A DNA stretch of 64,000 nt from CAVSJJ01 sp963771015 (GCA_963771015.1 CAVYRN010000012.1:62001-126000); one strand, 5' to 3'. Counted from the stretch's first letter, positions 49,062 to 59,764 are shown. The notes: a model not told the origin generated them from the sequence alone. A program made the numbers and translations.

Positions 49062-50246
49062 CCCGCTGACCCGAGGTCGGCCGGGGCCGCGTCACCGAAT
49101 GCCGCGCGTCGCCGGGCGACCGCGTCCCGGATCGCGGTATCGAACCTCGCCACCGTCTGGTCCCAGGTGAAGTCGGCCGCGAAGGTCTCGGCGCCCTTGC
49201 CGAGCCGGGTTCGTTCGGACTCGTCGAGCAGCAGCCGCCGGGTGAGCCGGACGAAGTCGTCGATGTCGTCGGCCCGGGCGAGGTAGCCCGTCTCACCGTC
49301 GAGGATCGACTCGGTGATCCCCCCCGTCCCGTCGAAGGCGATGGTCGGCGTGGCATGCATGCCCGCCTCGACGACGACCAGCCCCCACCCCTCCTTGACC
49401 GACGGGAGGAGCGAGACCCAGCTGCTCGCGAGGAGCCGGTGTCGCTCGGTCTCCGAGACGAACCCGACGAGGTCGACCGCGTCGGCCAAGGCGAGGCCGG
49501 TCGATCTCGGCGCGGATCTTCTCCTCCCACCAGCCGCGACCGGCAACAACGAGCCGGGCCGTGGGGAACTCCACGCGCAGCCTGGCCATCGCCTCGAGCG
49601 CCATCTCGATCCGCTTGTGCGGCACGAGCCGGCCGAGGAGCAGCAGCTGTGGCTCGGGGGAGCGGCGCACGTCGTGGGGCGGCGGCGAGATGGCTCCGTT
49701 GTGGATGACGCGCACCCGCTCCGGGTCGACGCCGAGCTCGCCCAGCTCGCGGCGGGTCACCTCGGACACCGCCACGTAGGGGCGCCGCCGGTTGACGAGC
49801 GGGGCCAGCCGGGACTCGAGCAACCAGCCGGCTCGGGCCATGAGCGGGCCGAAGACGACCGGCCACTGCTCGCGGTGCACGTGGTGGACAAGGACGACGT
49901 GAGTGGTGCGCCGGGACCAGAGCGCGGCGAGGTAGGGCACGCCGTTCTGGGTCTCGATGATGACGTCGGGGCGGGCCACCCGCCCGGACCACACGGCCCA
50001 GGCGGCCTGGGGATAGACGCAGAGCCGGCCACCGGTGCGGACGACTCGGACCCCGCTCTGCCGGCGCTCCTCGGCGTGGACCCGCGATATCGCGCGGTGA
50101 GGAGGGTGACGTCGTGGCCGAGCCGTGCAAGGCCGTCCATGACGCGCTCGGCATAGACCTCCGACCCGCCACCCTCGGGGTGGCCGGTGTCGCGCCAGTT
50201 GAGGATAGAGCACCCGGAGCGGGCGCTCAGGAGGCGGGTGTGGCAC
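49037..50246 (-). pseudogene. GT4 glycosyltransferase, three frameshifts
   Basis: Pieces in three frames together make a normal GT4 enzyme: the start, ILNWRDTGHPEGGGSEVYAE, then VRVIHNGAISPP and LLLLGRLVPHKRIEMALEAM, and finally VSLLPSVKEGWGLVVVEAGM (nucleotide-sugar site). Frame changes are near 50206 (an extra base in GAGGATAGAG), about 50060-50090, and about 49495-49503. The GTG at 50246 starts the frame. Corresponds in context to Rv0225. Mutation and sequencing error cannot be separated. Confidence 0.75.
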
Positions 50247-50282
50247 GGCGTTGTGTCGAGCCTTTCGACGGGGCGAGGTCCG

Positions 50283-50292
50283 GTTATGCTAC
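50283..50292. promoter_or_regulatory. Overlapping divergent -10 elements
   Basis: TATGCT (plus, 50285) and TAGCAT (minus) overlap in one palindrome-like site between the GT4 gene and the methyltransferase. Leaders would be about 80 nt (plus) and 35 nt (minus). Confidence 0.35.
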
Positions 50293-50373
50293 CTGCCGGT
50301 ACGCCCAGCCACCGACCTTGTGGTACGCGGTCCCCTTCTCTGCCCGCAACGACGCGCCCCAACAAGGAGCCCC

Positions 50374-51117
50374 ATGACCAAGAAGACGGACCAGGTGAGA
50401 CGGGACTGGCAGACGCTGGGCGATCGCGACCCGCTCTGGGCGGTCCTCGTTCGGCCTGGCATGAAGAACGGTGGCTGGGTGGAGGGAGAGTTCCTCGCTA
50501 CGGGCAGGAACGAGGTCGACGGCGCGCTGGCCCACCTGGCGTCGTTGGGCGTCACGCCCGGAACCGAGCAGGCGATCGACTTTGGTTGCGGAGCCGGGCG
50601 AACGACCCTGGCACTCTCGCACCACTTCAGCCACGTCGTCGGTGTGGACGTGTCCCCGGCGATGCTCGCCAAGGCGGAGCAGCTCGACACAAGCGACGGT
50701 CGATGCTCCTTCGTGCTGAACGAGAGCGACGACTTGTCTCTGTTGCCCGATGGCACGTTCGACCTCGCATACTCCAGCTTGGTTCTTCAGCATCTGCCGC
50801 CTGCCGACGCGCGTGCCGCACTCGCTGAGCTGGCGAGGGTGACCAAACCGGGTGGCGCGCTCATCGTCCAGGTCCCGACCAAGACGCTGCGCAACATCAA
50901 GGGGCTGCTCTTCAAGTACGCGCCCTGGCCGCTGCTGCGCTTCGGCCAACGCGTCGTGCTGCGGTACCCCGCCCCCATGCGGATGCATCCGTTCCCAGAG
51001 ACGGACCTCGTGGCGACCTTGTCCGCACACGCGGTAGACGTCCTGGACAGGGTTGAGGACCACACCAACGGCGGTCATTGGACCTACCACCGCTACTTCG
51101 GCGTGAAGCGAGCTTGA
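50374..51117 (+). CDS. Class I SAM-dependent methyltransferase
   Basis: A 247-residue methyltransferase with motif I AIDFGCGAGRTTLAL, motif II VVGVDVSPAML and motif IV DLAYSSLVLQHL. Target unknown. Its place between GT4 and aftD recalls Rv0224c, a methyltransferase of the mycobacterial arabinan locus. The gene uses more A/T at third positions than the genes to its left. Ribosome site AAGGAG before the ATG. Confidence 0.8.
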   Translation: MTKKTDQVRRDWQTLGDRDPLWAVLVRPGMKNGGWVEGEFLATGRNEVDGALAHLASLGVTPGTEQAIDFGCGAGRTTLALSHHFSHVVGVDVSPAMLAKAEQLDTSDGRCSFVLNESDDLSLLPDGTFDLAYSSLVLQHLPPADARAALAELARVTKPGGALIVQVPTKTLRNIKGLLFKYAPWPLLRFGQRVVLRYPAPMRMHPFPETDLVATLSAHAVDVLDRVEDHTNGGHWTYHRYFGVKRA

Positions 51118-51135
51118 GGGTGACAATGGCTTCGG

Positions 51136-53946
51136 GTGGTCGCCGCGTCTCGCCCACTGGGCTCGCTGCGGTCAGTTGGCGGTGGCCGTCCTTCGTCAAC
51201 CCCCCCATCGTCTCCCGTGCCTCCTGACGTGGGCCTTTCGGACGCCGAGGCGACCTCCGTCCGCTCCACGAGCGTTCCCAACGTGGACGCCACCGCGTGG
51301 GTCTGGCGAGTTCGTCACCTGGTCGTCAGCGCGATGCTGTTCGCGTTCGCGCTGAACTCTGACCCCGGCAAGCTCGTCGCCGACACCAAGCTGGACCTCG
51401 TCGTGAACCCCGTAGATCTACTCCAGCGGGCGCTGCATCTCTGGGACCCACTCGGCGCAGCCGGGCAGCTGCAGGACCAGGCATACGGCTACCTCTTCCC
51501 CATGGGGCCGTTCTTCACGGTGGCACATGCTGTGAACGTCCCGGGCTGGGTGACCCAGCGCTTGTGGTGGGGGCTGCTGCTCACTGTCTCGTATGCCGGG
51601 TTCGTGGCACTCGCGCGGCGGCTGCGGATCGGTTCCGAGTGGACCCGTCTTGTGGCTGGGCTGGGGTTCGCATTGGCGCCGCACGCGCTCACCGTGATCG
51701 GCCGGGCCTCCGTCGAGGCCTGGCCACCGGCGCTGGCTCCGTGGGTGCTGGTGCCACTGGTCGGCGTGCGGAGCCTAGGGCGGCCCCGGCGCGCGGCGGC
51801 GCTGTCGGGGCTGGCTGTCCTCGCGATGGGGGGCGTCAACGCGGCGGTGGACCTCGCGGCGATCCTCCCGGCCGTGTTGTGGCTGCTGACCCGCCGCTGG
51901 TCGTGGGAGTTGCTCCGACTCATGGTGTGGTGGGGCCTGGCCGTGGTGGCTGCCACCCTGTGGTGGCTGGTGCCGTTGGTCGCCTTGGGCCACTACAGCC
52001 CGCCCTTCCTCGACTTCATCGAGTCGGCATCCATCACGACGAGCACGACGGCGCTCATCGAGACCCTACGCGGGACGGCGGACTGGGTGGCCTACCTGGG
52101 TGACTCGGGATCGCGGGCTGGTTACGCCCTGCTCACACATCCCCTCCTCATTCTCTACACGGTGCTGCTGACCGCACTCGGGCTGGCCGGCCTGGGCTGG
52201 CGTCGCACCGCCGAGCGGACCTGGCTTGTCCTGATGCTCCTCGTGGGCGTCGCTCTGGTCACCCTGGGGCACATCGCGCCGATCGACGGGTTCTTGGCGC
52301 CCAATCTGCGCCAGCTCCTCGATGGCCCCCTTGCCCCCCTGCGCAACGTCCACAAGTTCGACATCCTGATCCGCCTCGCGCTGAGCCTTGGGACGGCCTC
52401 GGCTCTGGCGGCCCTGTCTCGGGGTCGGACCGCAGCGGAGACGAGGTTTCTGCGGACGGTAGTGGCGGCGGCGGGGGCGTTCCTCGTCATCGGCGCCTCA
52501 ACGCCCTTCTTCGGACTTCGCCTCGCCAACCCCGACTCCTTTACCGGCGTTCCCGACTACTGGGTCCAGGCCAGCGCCTGGCTGTCCTCCCACGGGGGCA
52601 CCGGACGGACCCTGCTCGTGCCGGGGTCGAGGTTCCCCCAATACGGCTGGGGCAACTCCGGAGACGAGCCCATCCAGGCGCTGGGCCAGGCGCCCTGGGA
52701 CATCCGCAACGCCATACCCCTCACCGAGTCGGGGCACATTCGCTGGCTCGACTCCATCGAGCGCCAGATCGCCGACGGCTACGGTGGTGCGGACCTGGCT
52801 CATGAGCTGGCGGCTGGTGGGGTGCGTTACGTCCTTGCTCGCAACGACCTCAACTACGGGGTGGCGTTCGCGACGCGACCGGTCACGGTTCGTGCCGCGA
52901 TGTCCGCCACTCCCGGTGCCTCGGTGGTCGCCAGCTTCGGCCCACCGACCGGGGGCGGAAGTACCCCTGAACGCTTCAGCGATCAGGGGCTCAACCTCGG
53001 CGTGCCAGCGCTGGACATCTACGAGGTGGCTGGCGCCCCCGACCTGCGAGCACGGCTCGTCCCGACGTCGTCGATCGCCCAGGTCGTCGGCGGGGCCGAG
53101 GCCGCGGGCTTGCCGGGGGTCACGGACGTGCCTGATGCGGTGATGGCCAGCGGGGCGACACCGATGTCGCCGGCCGCGGGAGGCGCTCGGGTTCTGACCG
53201 ATACGCCGAGGCGCCGAGAGGTGAACTTCGGGATCGGAACGTTCGGGGCGTCAGAGACTCTCACGCTCACCGACCCGTTGCGGATCTCGAAGCCAACCAG
53301 AGACTACGGCTCCTCCGACGCTCCAGGGACGGAGGCGTACGCCCGCTACGACGGGGCCGTGTCGATCAGCGCCTCCTCGTCGGCGTCAGACGCCGACTCC
53401 TACCCCCGGTCCGACCCCGGCGCCATGCCCTACTCGGCGTTTGACACGAGCATGGCGACCGAGTGGCGACCCAACCCCATCAAGGCGGCTGCGGGATCGT
53501 GGCTGAGCGTGGACTTGGGCCGGACCGTGTCGCTGGCCGGCGGGGGGGTAACGCTCGACGAGGACACCACAGTGACGCAGCTCGGCCTGACCACAGACCG
53601 CGGACGCACAGTTGTCAGTCCTCGACGGTGTGGCTGGCCCCCCGATGTGGCTACGGGCCACCTCACCCTTACCTTCGACACGGTGCAGGGCGACCCGGCA
53701 CGGCAGCGGGCCGCCGGGATCAGGGCGGTCGCCATCCCTGGCGTGTCGGTCTCGCGCACCGTTGTGCTTCCCAAGGATCCCTGGCCCCAGGGCCCCGACC
53801 AGGTCGTCATGAGCGGTGACGTGGGACACGGGGACTGCACATTCCTGGGTCAGCGGCCTTTGTGCGCGGTCGGTTCCGACAGGGTCGGCGAGGATGCGGG
53901 GGGGCTGGATCGCACCTTCACGACGGCGCCGGCGTTCGTCGGCTAG
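51136..53946 (+). CDS. aftD: Arabinofuranosyltransferase AftD-like, N-terminal part
   Basis: 936 codons, open from 51136 to a TAG at 53944-53946. About 12 membrane helices include the GT-C pattern LVADTKLDLVVNP (catalytic Asp pair region) and AYGYLFPMGPFF, with a large extracellular part beginning near SGHIRWLDS. AftD adds branching alpha-1,3-arabinofuranose from DPA. Normal AftD proteins are about 1400 residues. The coding signal continues in frame past the TAG, so this is a truncated product. The start is uncertain: an ATG at 51126 has a better ribosome site but is in another frame that would join this one across a run of seven C at 51200. Confidence 0.75.
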   Translation: MVAASRPLGSLRSVGGGRPSSTPPSSPVPPDVGLSDAEATSVRSTSVPNVDATAWVWRVRHLVVSAMLFAFALNSDPGKLVADTKLDLVVNPVDLLQRALHLWDPLGAAGQLQDQAYGYLFPMGPFFTVAHAVNVPGWVTQRLWWGLLLTVSYAGFVALARRLRIGSEWTRLVAGLGFALAPHALTVIGRASVEAWPPALAPWVLVPLVGVRSLGRPRRAAALSGLAVLAMGGVNAAVDLAAILPAVLWLLTRRWSWELLRLMVWWGLAVVAATLWWLVPLVALGHYSPPFLDFIESASITTSTTALIETLRGTADWVAYLGDSGSRAGYALLTHPLLILYTVLLTALGLAGLGWRRTAERTWLVLMLLVGVALVTLGHIAPIDGFLAPNLRQLLDGPLAPLRNVHKFDILIRLALSLGTASALAALSRGRTAAETRFLRTVVAAAGAFLVIGASTPFFGLRLANPDSFTGVPDYWVQASAWLSSHGGTGRTLLVPGSRFPQYGWGNSGDEPIQALGQAPWDIRNAIPLTESGHIRWLDSIERQIADGYGGADLAHELAAGGVRYVLARNDLNYGVAFATRPVTVRAAMSATPGASVVASFGPPTGGGSTPERFSDQGLNLGVPALDIYEVAGAPDLRARLVPTSSIAQVVGGAEAAGLPGVTDVPDAVMASGATPMSPAAGGARVLTDTPRRREVNFGIGTFGASETLTLTDPLRISKPTRDYGSSDAPGTEAYARYDGAVSISASSSASDADSYPRSDPGAMPYSAFDTSMATEWRPNPIKAAAGSWLSVDLGRTVSLAGGGVTLDEDTTVTQLGLTTDRGRTVVSPRRCGWPPDVATGHLTLTFDTVQGDPARQRAAGIRAVAIPGVSVSRTVVLPKDPWPQGPDQVVMSGDVGHGDCTFLGQRPLCAVGSDRVGEDAGGLDRTFTTAPAFVG

Positions 53947-55350
53947 GTGACGATGACGGCCCGGCCGCTGCCCAATGTGGGGCTCCAGGCTGCCGTCGAG
54001 AAGGCACTGGGGCTTCAGGTACACGCTGTTGCCAGCTCCACCGCAATGCCGGACGTCGCCGGGCAGGGCGGTCTCGGCGGTCGACGGGGACCTCGGCACC
54101 GCGTGGGTGGCCTCGCCGAGCGACCCGGACCCCTCGCTGACCCTCACATGGCAGGGAGCGCGGGGGGTGGACCACGTCCAGGTCCTCGTCGACCAGTATG
54201 CCGCCGCGACCCAGCCCACCCACATCGGATCACGTCCCGTGCGGGGACGCGCGAGGCCGACATCGAGCCCAGGGTTGGGCGCGGTTCCCGGACCTGCGCA
54301 CCGAACGGATGACCGTCCACTTCACGGCGGGCGCGCTTGGCAACGGTCGATGCCTACACGGTGGCAGTGACCCGGGTCGGGATGGGGGTCTCCGACCTCC
54401 GCATCGAGGGCCTCACCCCGGACACTGTCGTTCACCGGCCCGCGCTGAACGCCGTCACGGTGCCGTGCGGCAGGGGACCCGACCTGCGATCGACGGGGTG
54501 GTCCTTCCCCACCCGCGTCGAGACCACGGTCGGCGCCATGCTGCGCGGGCAGCCGGTAGCGGCACCGTATGCCGCACGGCTGCGACGCGGTCCGGTCTCC
54601 GCGACACGCTCACCGCGGGCCAGGTTCGGGTGCAGGCGGGTACTCCGGAGTCTGGGACGTCGCCTCGGTCGTCCTGCAGCGAGCGGACTGACCGCCGCGA
54701 CGGCGCGATGCCGCCGCCGGTCGTGCGCCAATGGGAGGCGACCGAGCGCCGGTCGTGCGCTGGGTGACCGCGGATCCCTCGGTCCTGGCGATGACCGAGA
54801 ACGCCAACAGCGGGTGGACGGCCGAACTCGGTGGAACGGCCCTCGCGCCGCCACCGTCAACGGTTGGCAGCAGGGGTTCGTCGTGCCGGCGGGAGCGGCG
54901 GGGACCGTCAGGCTGTCCTTCGCCCCGGACCGGCCCGTGCGTGGGGCATGGCCATCGGTGGAGCCCTGCTGGCCCTCGTCCTCGGGGAGCCGCCCTGCCG
55001 GGGCGCCGTAGGCCAGCGGGTGTCGGCCTGCGGGCCCGTGGGCGCGGCTGTCGCTCGCGTCGCCCTGGTCTGCATCTCCCTTGTCGCGGGGTGGTGGGGA
55101 GCGGTGATGGCATGGTTGCTGCGGTCCTCGCTGGTGTTGTGGACAGCCGCGGGCGGACCTGGGCGCGTCCTGGCTGCTCCAGGCGGCTGCGGTGCTGCCG
55201 CTCAAGCGCCGGGGGGGTCCTCGCGCTGGGCACTGGGCAGCGCGACCTACCGAGCGGACCGGCCCCTCGCGCAGCTGCTGTGCGCGGCCGGGCTGTCGTT
55301 CGTCGCGCTCAGCCTGTGGCGGCCGGGCCTGTACGCCGGCTCCTCGTCGT
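53947..55350 (+). pseudogene. Decayed 3' half of aftD
   Basis: After the TAG the same frame continues as VTMTARPLPNVGLQAA for about 35 codons. The AftD C-terminal sequence then carries on in fragments scattered over all three frames: VSAVDGDLGTAWVASPSD, RFPDLRTERMTVHFTAG, VAVTRVGMGVSDLRIEGL, VTADPSVLAMTENANSGW, FVVPAGAAGTVRLSFAPD, and a final membrane part near YRADRPLAQLLCAAGL. At least ten indels are needed to read it. These are the remains of the lectin-like C-terminal domains and last helices. Confidence 0.75.
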
Positions 55351-55369
55351 GCGGCCGACCGCGGCGCGC

Positions 55370-56598
55370 GCAGGACTCACCCGATGCGCGCGTCGGGTCA
55401 GCGGACGCTCCAGGAAGCGGAAGCTGAGCGCGGCGAGCGCACGGAGCCGACCAGGGTCAGGGGGAGGACCTGGAGCACCTTGCCGGAGAACAGCCCGTTG
55501 TCGAGCAGGTTCATCACGCCGTCGAGGATGACCAGGTGGTAGAGGAAGACCCCGTAGGAGATGTCTCCGGCGAACCGCATCACCGGGTTGCCGAGCACCA
55601 CCGCGGTGGTCGCGACCGTCCGAACACGGCGGGCCAGGTGAGCGCCACGGCCATGACGACGTACAGCATCTGCTTCGTGACGGACTGGGCGATGGTGCTC
55701 GCCACGAGCGAGCGCGGCCCGGCGATGGGGGACATCGCCGCGAAGAAGGCGGCGCCGGCCAGCGCCCAGCAGGTGAACGGATGCCGGCCCAGCTCCTCGG
55801 CGAACCACCAGGGTGAGCCGCGCGGCACGTCCCCGTGGTCGAGGTGGACCCGGATGACGGCCATGACCATCCCGCCGGAGAACCACCCGATGAACCCCGG
55901 CAGCCAGAGGCCGGCGCTCGCCCAGAACTCGCCGCGGACGCCGTAGAGGAAGACGTACCAGGGCAGGGGCACGACGACGAGGGCAAGGAGCGCGGCGAGC
56001 AACAGGCCGGGACGCCAACGCCGCCGCATCCATCCCACCAGCACCGCGCCGAGGATGGGCAGCACGGCGTAGAAGGCGACCTCGGTGCAGAGGCTCCACG
56101 TCTGGGTCAGCCCGCCGCGCATCCAGCCGAAGTGGTAGATCTGCAGCAGGAAGAGGTGGCGCACCCAGTCCCCCCAGGTCGCGTCATTGTTGTCGGAGAG
56201 CAGCAGCATGGCGAGCGCGACGGCCACCAGATAGGCGGGCATGATGCGGGCGACCCGGCGGACGCGCGTAGATCCGCACCAAGGGAGTAGGACGCCGGTG
56301 GTGGGCCGCGATGAGCCAGGGCCGGACCAGCAGGAACCCGGACAGCACGAAGAAGACCGCGACCCCGCTGTCGAGCCGGGTCAGGGCGTTGTTACCCCAG
56401 CCGCGCTCGTAGCGGCCGGTCCAGAAGGCGGAGTGGGTCGTCACCACCGCAAGCACGGCGAGGGCTCGGAGCCCGTCGAGTCCCGGGAATGGCGTGACCC
56501 GGGTGGTAGCGCCCGGTCGGGTGGCTGTCGAGGCCCCCCGTCACTCGTGACGGTCCCTGGGTATCGGTCAGGTCACGCCTGAGTGGCGGTGTCGTCAT
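55370..56598 (-). pseudogene. OafA-type membrane acyltransferase, several frameshifts
   Basis: Fragments of an acyltransferase-3 protein. Near the start GLDGLRALAVLAVVTTHSAF and VAVFFVLSGFLLVRPWL, then QTWSLCTEVAFYAVLPIL, AGDISYGVFLYHLVIL and RFLERPLTRR at the end. Frame changes near 56490, 56268, 55615 and 55440. ATG at 56598 overlaps the end of the upstream gene. It would add acyl groups to sugars; Rv0228 is the mycobacterial counterpart by position. Confidence 0.75.
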
Positions 56599-58633
56599 GG
56601 CGCCGCCCGGGATCGAATCGCCCGCGGGGTCGGCGGTGCAGACGTGCCGGGCTGTCGGGTCGCGTCGACGGATGCTGTCGAAGGGCCCGGCGGCGGCGAG
56701 GAACAGGTCGACGACCGACGCGGTGGCCGTCGACCCGCAGGGTGAGGTCGTCGGGCCCGGTCGGTGGCGTACGCGATCCGGATGACGGGACGGCGTCGGT
56801 CGCGGTCGGTTCGAGGGGGAGTGCACGGCCCCGGCCCCAGCAGCCAGCCGCAGCTGGGCCGTGGGGCCTTCTTGGGCAGGCGTGGGGGCCGACGACCGGT
56901 CCCCGCCCGGAACGTGGCCGTGGAATCGGGGACGACGAGGTCGGTTGTCGTCGGCTCCCACGGAACCAGGCGACGCTCGGAGGCCAGCAGAGGGCCGAAC
57001 AGGCGGTAGGTCTGGTTGTAGGGGTAGAGCAGCGGCCAGGCGACATCGGTTGGGAACGGGGACGTTCCGCCACGACGGTCCCGGGCGGGAGGGTGGCGAG
57101 CTCGGCCCGTGCCGTCGTCACGAATGCGCGCGCGGGGTTGTCGACCCAGAGGGGGTCGTATGCGGCGGTTGACCATACCGCGCTCGCAAGGAGGAGGGCT
57201 GTTGCGGGGCGGAGGTCAGCCGCGCGACCTGCTCAGGCGATGCTGGGGCCGCGGCTGCGTCGCGAAGTGGCGACAGCATGTTCTCCGAAAGCCAGAGGCG
57301 CGCCTCCGGCCGGGGCGTGAGGATCTGGACGTCCGCGCGGCCGAAGCGACCCGCCACCGGGATCGTGGCGAGGGCGAGGGCTACTGCGGCGACGATTGCG
57401 ACATCGGTCTGGTAGCGGTACTCGGTCCCGATGACGGGTCCGATGAAGGTGGCCCGGCTTCGAGCGAGGAGGCCGAGGTTGAGGACGGCATATCCCAGCA
57501 GGAGAAGCCATGCCCGTCCCGACCGACGCCAAAGGACGAGGGAGGCCGCGACCACGACGGCGGCGACGAGGAAGGAGAGGACGACGAGGAACGCGTCGGG
57601 GTCGGCGCGGGCGCCGACGGCCCCGATACTGGTCCATTGCCAGGGGCCGCCGAGCAACCCGGGGATGGTCGCCCGGAACAGCGACTGGGTGGTCAGGTCG
57701 GCGATGTCATGGCCAGCGGCAGCCGGGCGGAGCGGGCTCGGCACCTGGACCACGTAGTAGGCGAGGTAGGGGAAGGCGACCACCGCGTAGCCGACCCAGA
57801 CTGGTGTATGCAGACGAAGGGTCTGCCGGACCCGTGCCCAGAGGCCGCCGTTGGTGAAGTACGCCAAGGTGAGGCCGACCAGCAGCGGGACGGCGAAGAG
57901 GGTCTTCTCGGAGAAGAGCAGCCCGGTGAGAACCACGAGGGGACCCGCTAGGGCCAGCCGGAGTCGTCCGGTGCGCAGATAACGGACGTGGAAAAGCAGC
58001 GCCGCGACGATGGCGAGCTGCTGGGGGAGCTGGTTGAGGGCAGCGGCCCACCAGAGGAAGGCCGGGAGCGAGATCGGGGAGAGGACAGCGACGGCGAGCG
58101 GGACAAGGATGGCGGGTCGACGGCCGAACAACTCGACCAAGAGTCGATAGATGAGGAGCGACAGGCCGAGCTGGAGGCCGATCATCACTGCGGCCACTGG
58201 CGAGCCACTGCAGAGGGAACGCATGGGTGGTCAGCCAGACCCAGACGAAGGCGCCCGGCATGACATGGTTGTTGTAGGGGAGGCTGAGATAGGTGAGGCT
58301 CCAGAGCGGGTAGTCCATGGAGCGTCCGGTGAACGCGAGGTCGTCCAGATAGAAGTAGCCACGCAGGCAGGTCCAGCCCCGTAGGACGGTCTGCACGGCG
58401 ATGAGCGCCATGGCCACCCGACCTACGGTCACCGCCGATCGTGCCCGTGCTCGGATGTCCCTCGCCGACGGGACGAGCCTGTTCGCGCGAACCGACGGCA
58501 GATGCTGGGCCGGTGACGGGGGGCCGGTCGAGGCTGGAGGCTTGGCCGACGCGAAGGCGCGGTCAAGAGGACCGCTCGCAGTCACCACGTGCCGCGGGTC
58601 GGCGGCGCCGCCCCTGGGCTGAGGTGAGGGCAC
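56595..58633 (-). pseudogene. GT-C-like membrane glycosyltransferase, several frameshifts
   Basis: The N-terminus (58633 to about 58200) has YFYLDDLAFTGRSMDYPLW (GT-C catalytic-loop style). One base change near 58200 leads into a long open stretch of membrane helices (GLQLGLSLLIYRLLVELFG and on to about 57180). After that the C-terminal soluble part is split over frames: AYDPLWVDNPARAFVTTAR, AWPLLYPYNQTYRLFGPL, LVVPDSTATFRAG. Specific sugar unknown. It forms a unit with the acyltransferase gene by ATGA overlap. Confidence 0.65.
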
Positions 58634-58830
58634 CGGTGGTCCTTCCTTGCAGGCGCTGACGAGTTCGTGAGCCTACCTGTCGGTCTCTGGCCGTCCAACC
58701 ATCGTGAACTGCCGAGATCGGCGGGGTTGTGGCGCCGAATATTTGCGGCGACGAAGTTCGTCACAATCCTGGGTACCCGCTGGTAGGGTCTCGCCCGACA
58801 CTCACCGCCGAGTAGCGAGGTTCAGCCGTC
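58634..58830. promoter_or_regulatory. Divergent intergenic region, DUF3068 promoter
   Basis: About 200 bp between the GT-C remnant (minus) and the DUF3068 gene (plus). TAGGGT at 58784-58789 is a likely plus -10. The stretch is visibly richer in A/T than its surroundings (for example GCGCCGAATATTTGCGG). Confidence 0.45.
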
Positions 58831-59764
58831 ATGCGCCGCATTGCTGGGATGGCCCTGCTGGGCCTGTTCGGCTTCCTCCTCGTCGTGGGCCTGCTCGCGC
58901 AGTTCTACGCCCCCGGCCAGGTCAAGAAGACGCCACTCGACGTCAACACGCTGACCAACCTCACCGGTGAGGGCAGCTACCTCGGCGCCGCGACGACGCC
59001 GGTGTCCGTGTGGCAGCGCACCCAGGCCATCGGGGACAAGTCGAACTCGAGTGTCGTGGTCATGCGCAACTTCTCGTGCGTCATGAAGGACCCCGACGGG
59101 ACGGCGCCGCACGACCCGGTCTGTGTGGCCGACACCGACCCCCGGCTCATCAGCGCCTCCGAGGACCTCTTCGCCACGGACCGCAAGACCGCGATGGCGG
59201 TCAACGGCACCCAGTACATCGGCGCGGACGGCGTCCCTCACCAGGGTCTGGTCAACAAGTTCCCCTTCGACGTCGAGAAGAAGACGTACCCGATGTGGGA
59301 CGGCCTCATGAACGGCACCGTCGACGCGACCTTCGCCGGCGAGGAGGCCGTCAACGGGCTCAACACGTACAAGTTCGCCATCGACATCCAGGACGCGCAG
59401 GTCGACATCGCGGCCGACACCGCTGGGCAGCTACAGCGACCAGAAGACGATGTGGATCGACCCGGTGACCGGCTCGTTCATCAACCAGACCGAGCACCAG
59501 GTCCGGACCCTGCCGAGCGGTGACACCGTGCTCGACCTCAGCATCGCGTTCACCGACGCGACGGTGCAGGAGAACGTCGACGCGGCGAACACCAACATCG
59601 GGCTGCTCAACATCATCGGCATGCTGCCGCTCATCTCCTACCTCCTCGCCGCCCTGTCTCTCGTCGCCGGGGTGCTCCTCATCCGCGGGACGACCCCGCG
59701 GGGCAGGGACCGCGGCGACGAGGGTCTCGACGCGCTCATCGACGCCCGCTCCGGCCGGTCCTGA
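58831..59764 (+). pseudogene. DUF3068 membrane protein, one frameshift
   Basis: N-terminal helix (about 5-25), a long extracellular domain with VSVWQRTQAIGDKSNSSVVV and KKTYPMWDGLM, and a C-terminal helix (IIGMLPLISYLLAALSLVAG). This is the layout of DUF3068/PorA-like proteins; Rv0227c is the mycobacterial relative near aftD. One extra G in the GGG at about 59425-59427 breaks the frame. Removing it joins ...AADTAG to SYSDQKTMWIDPVTG. Everything else is intact. Confidence 0.8.
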
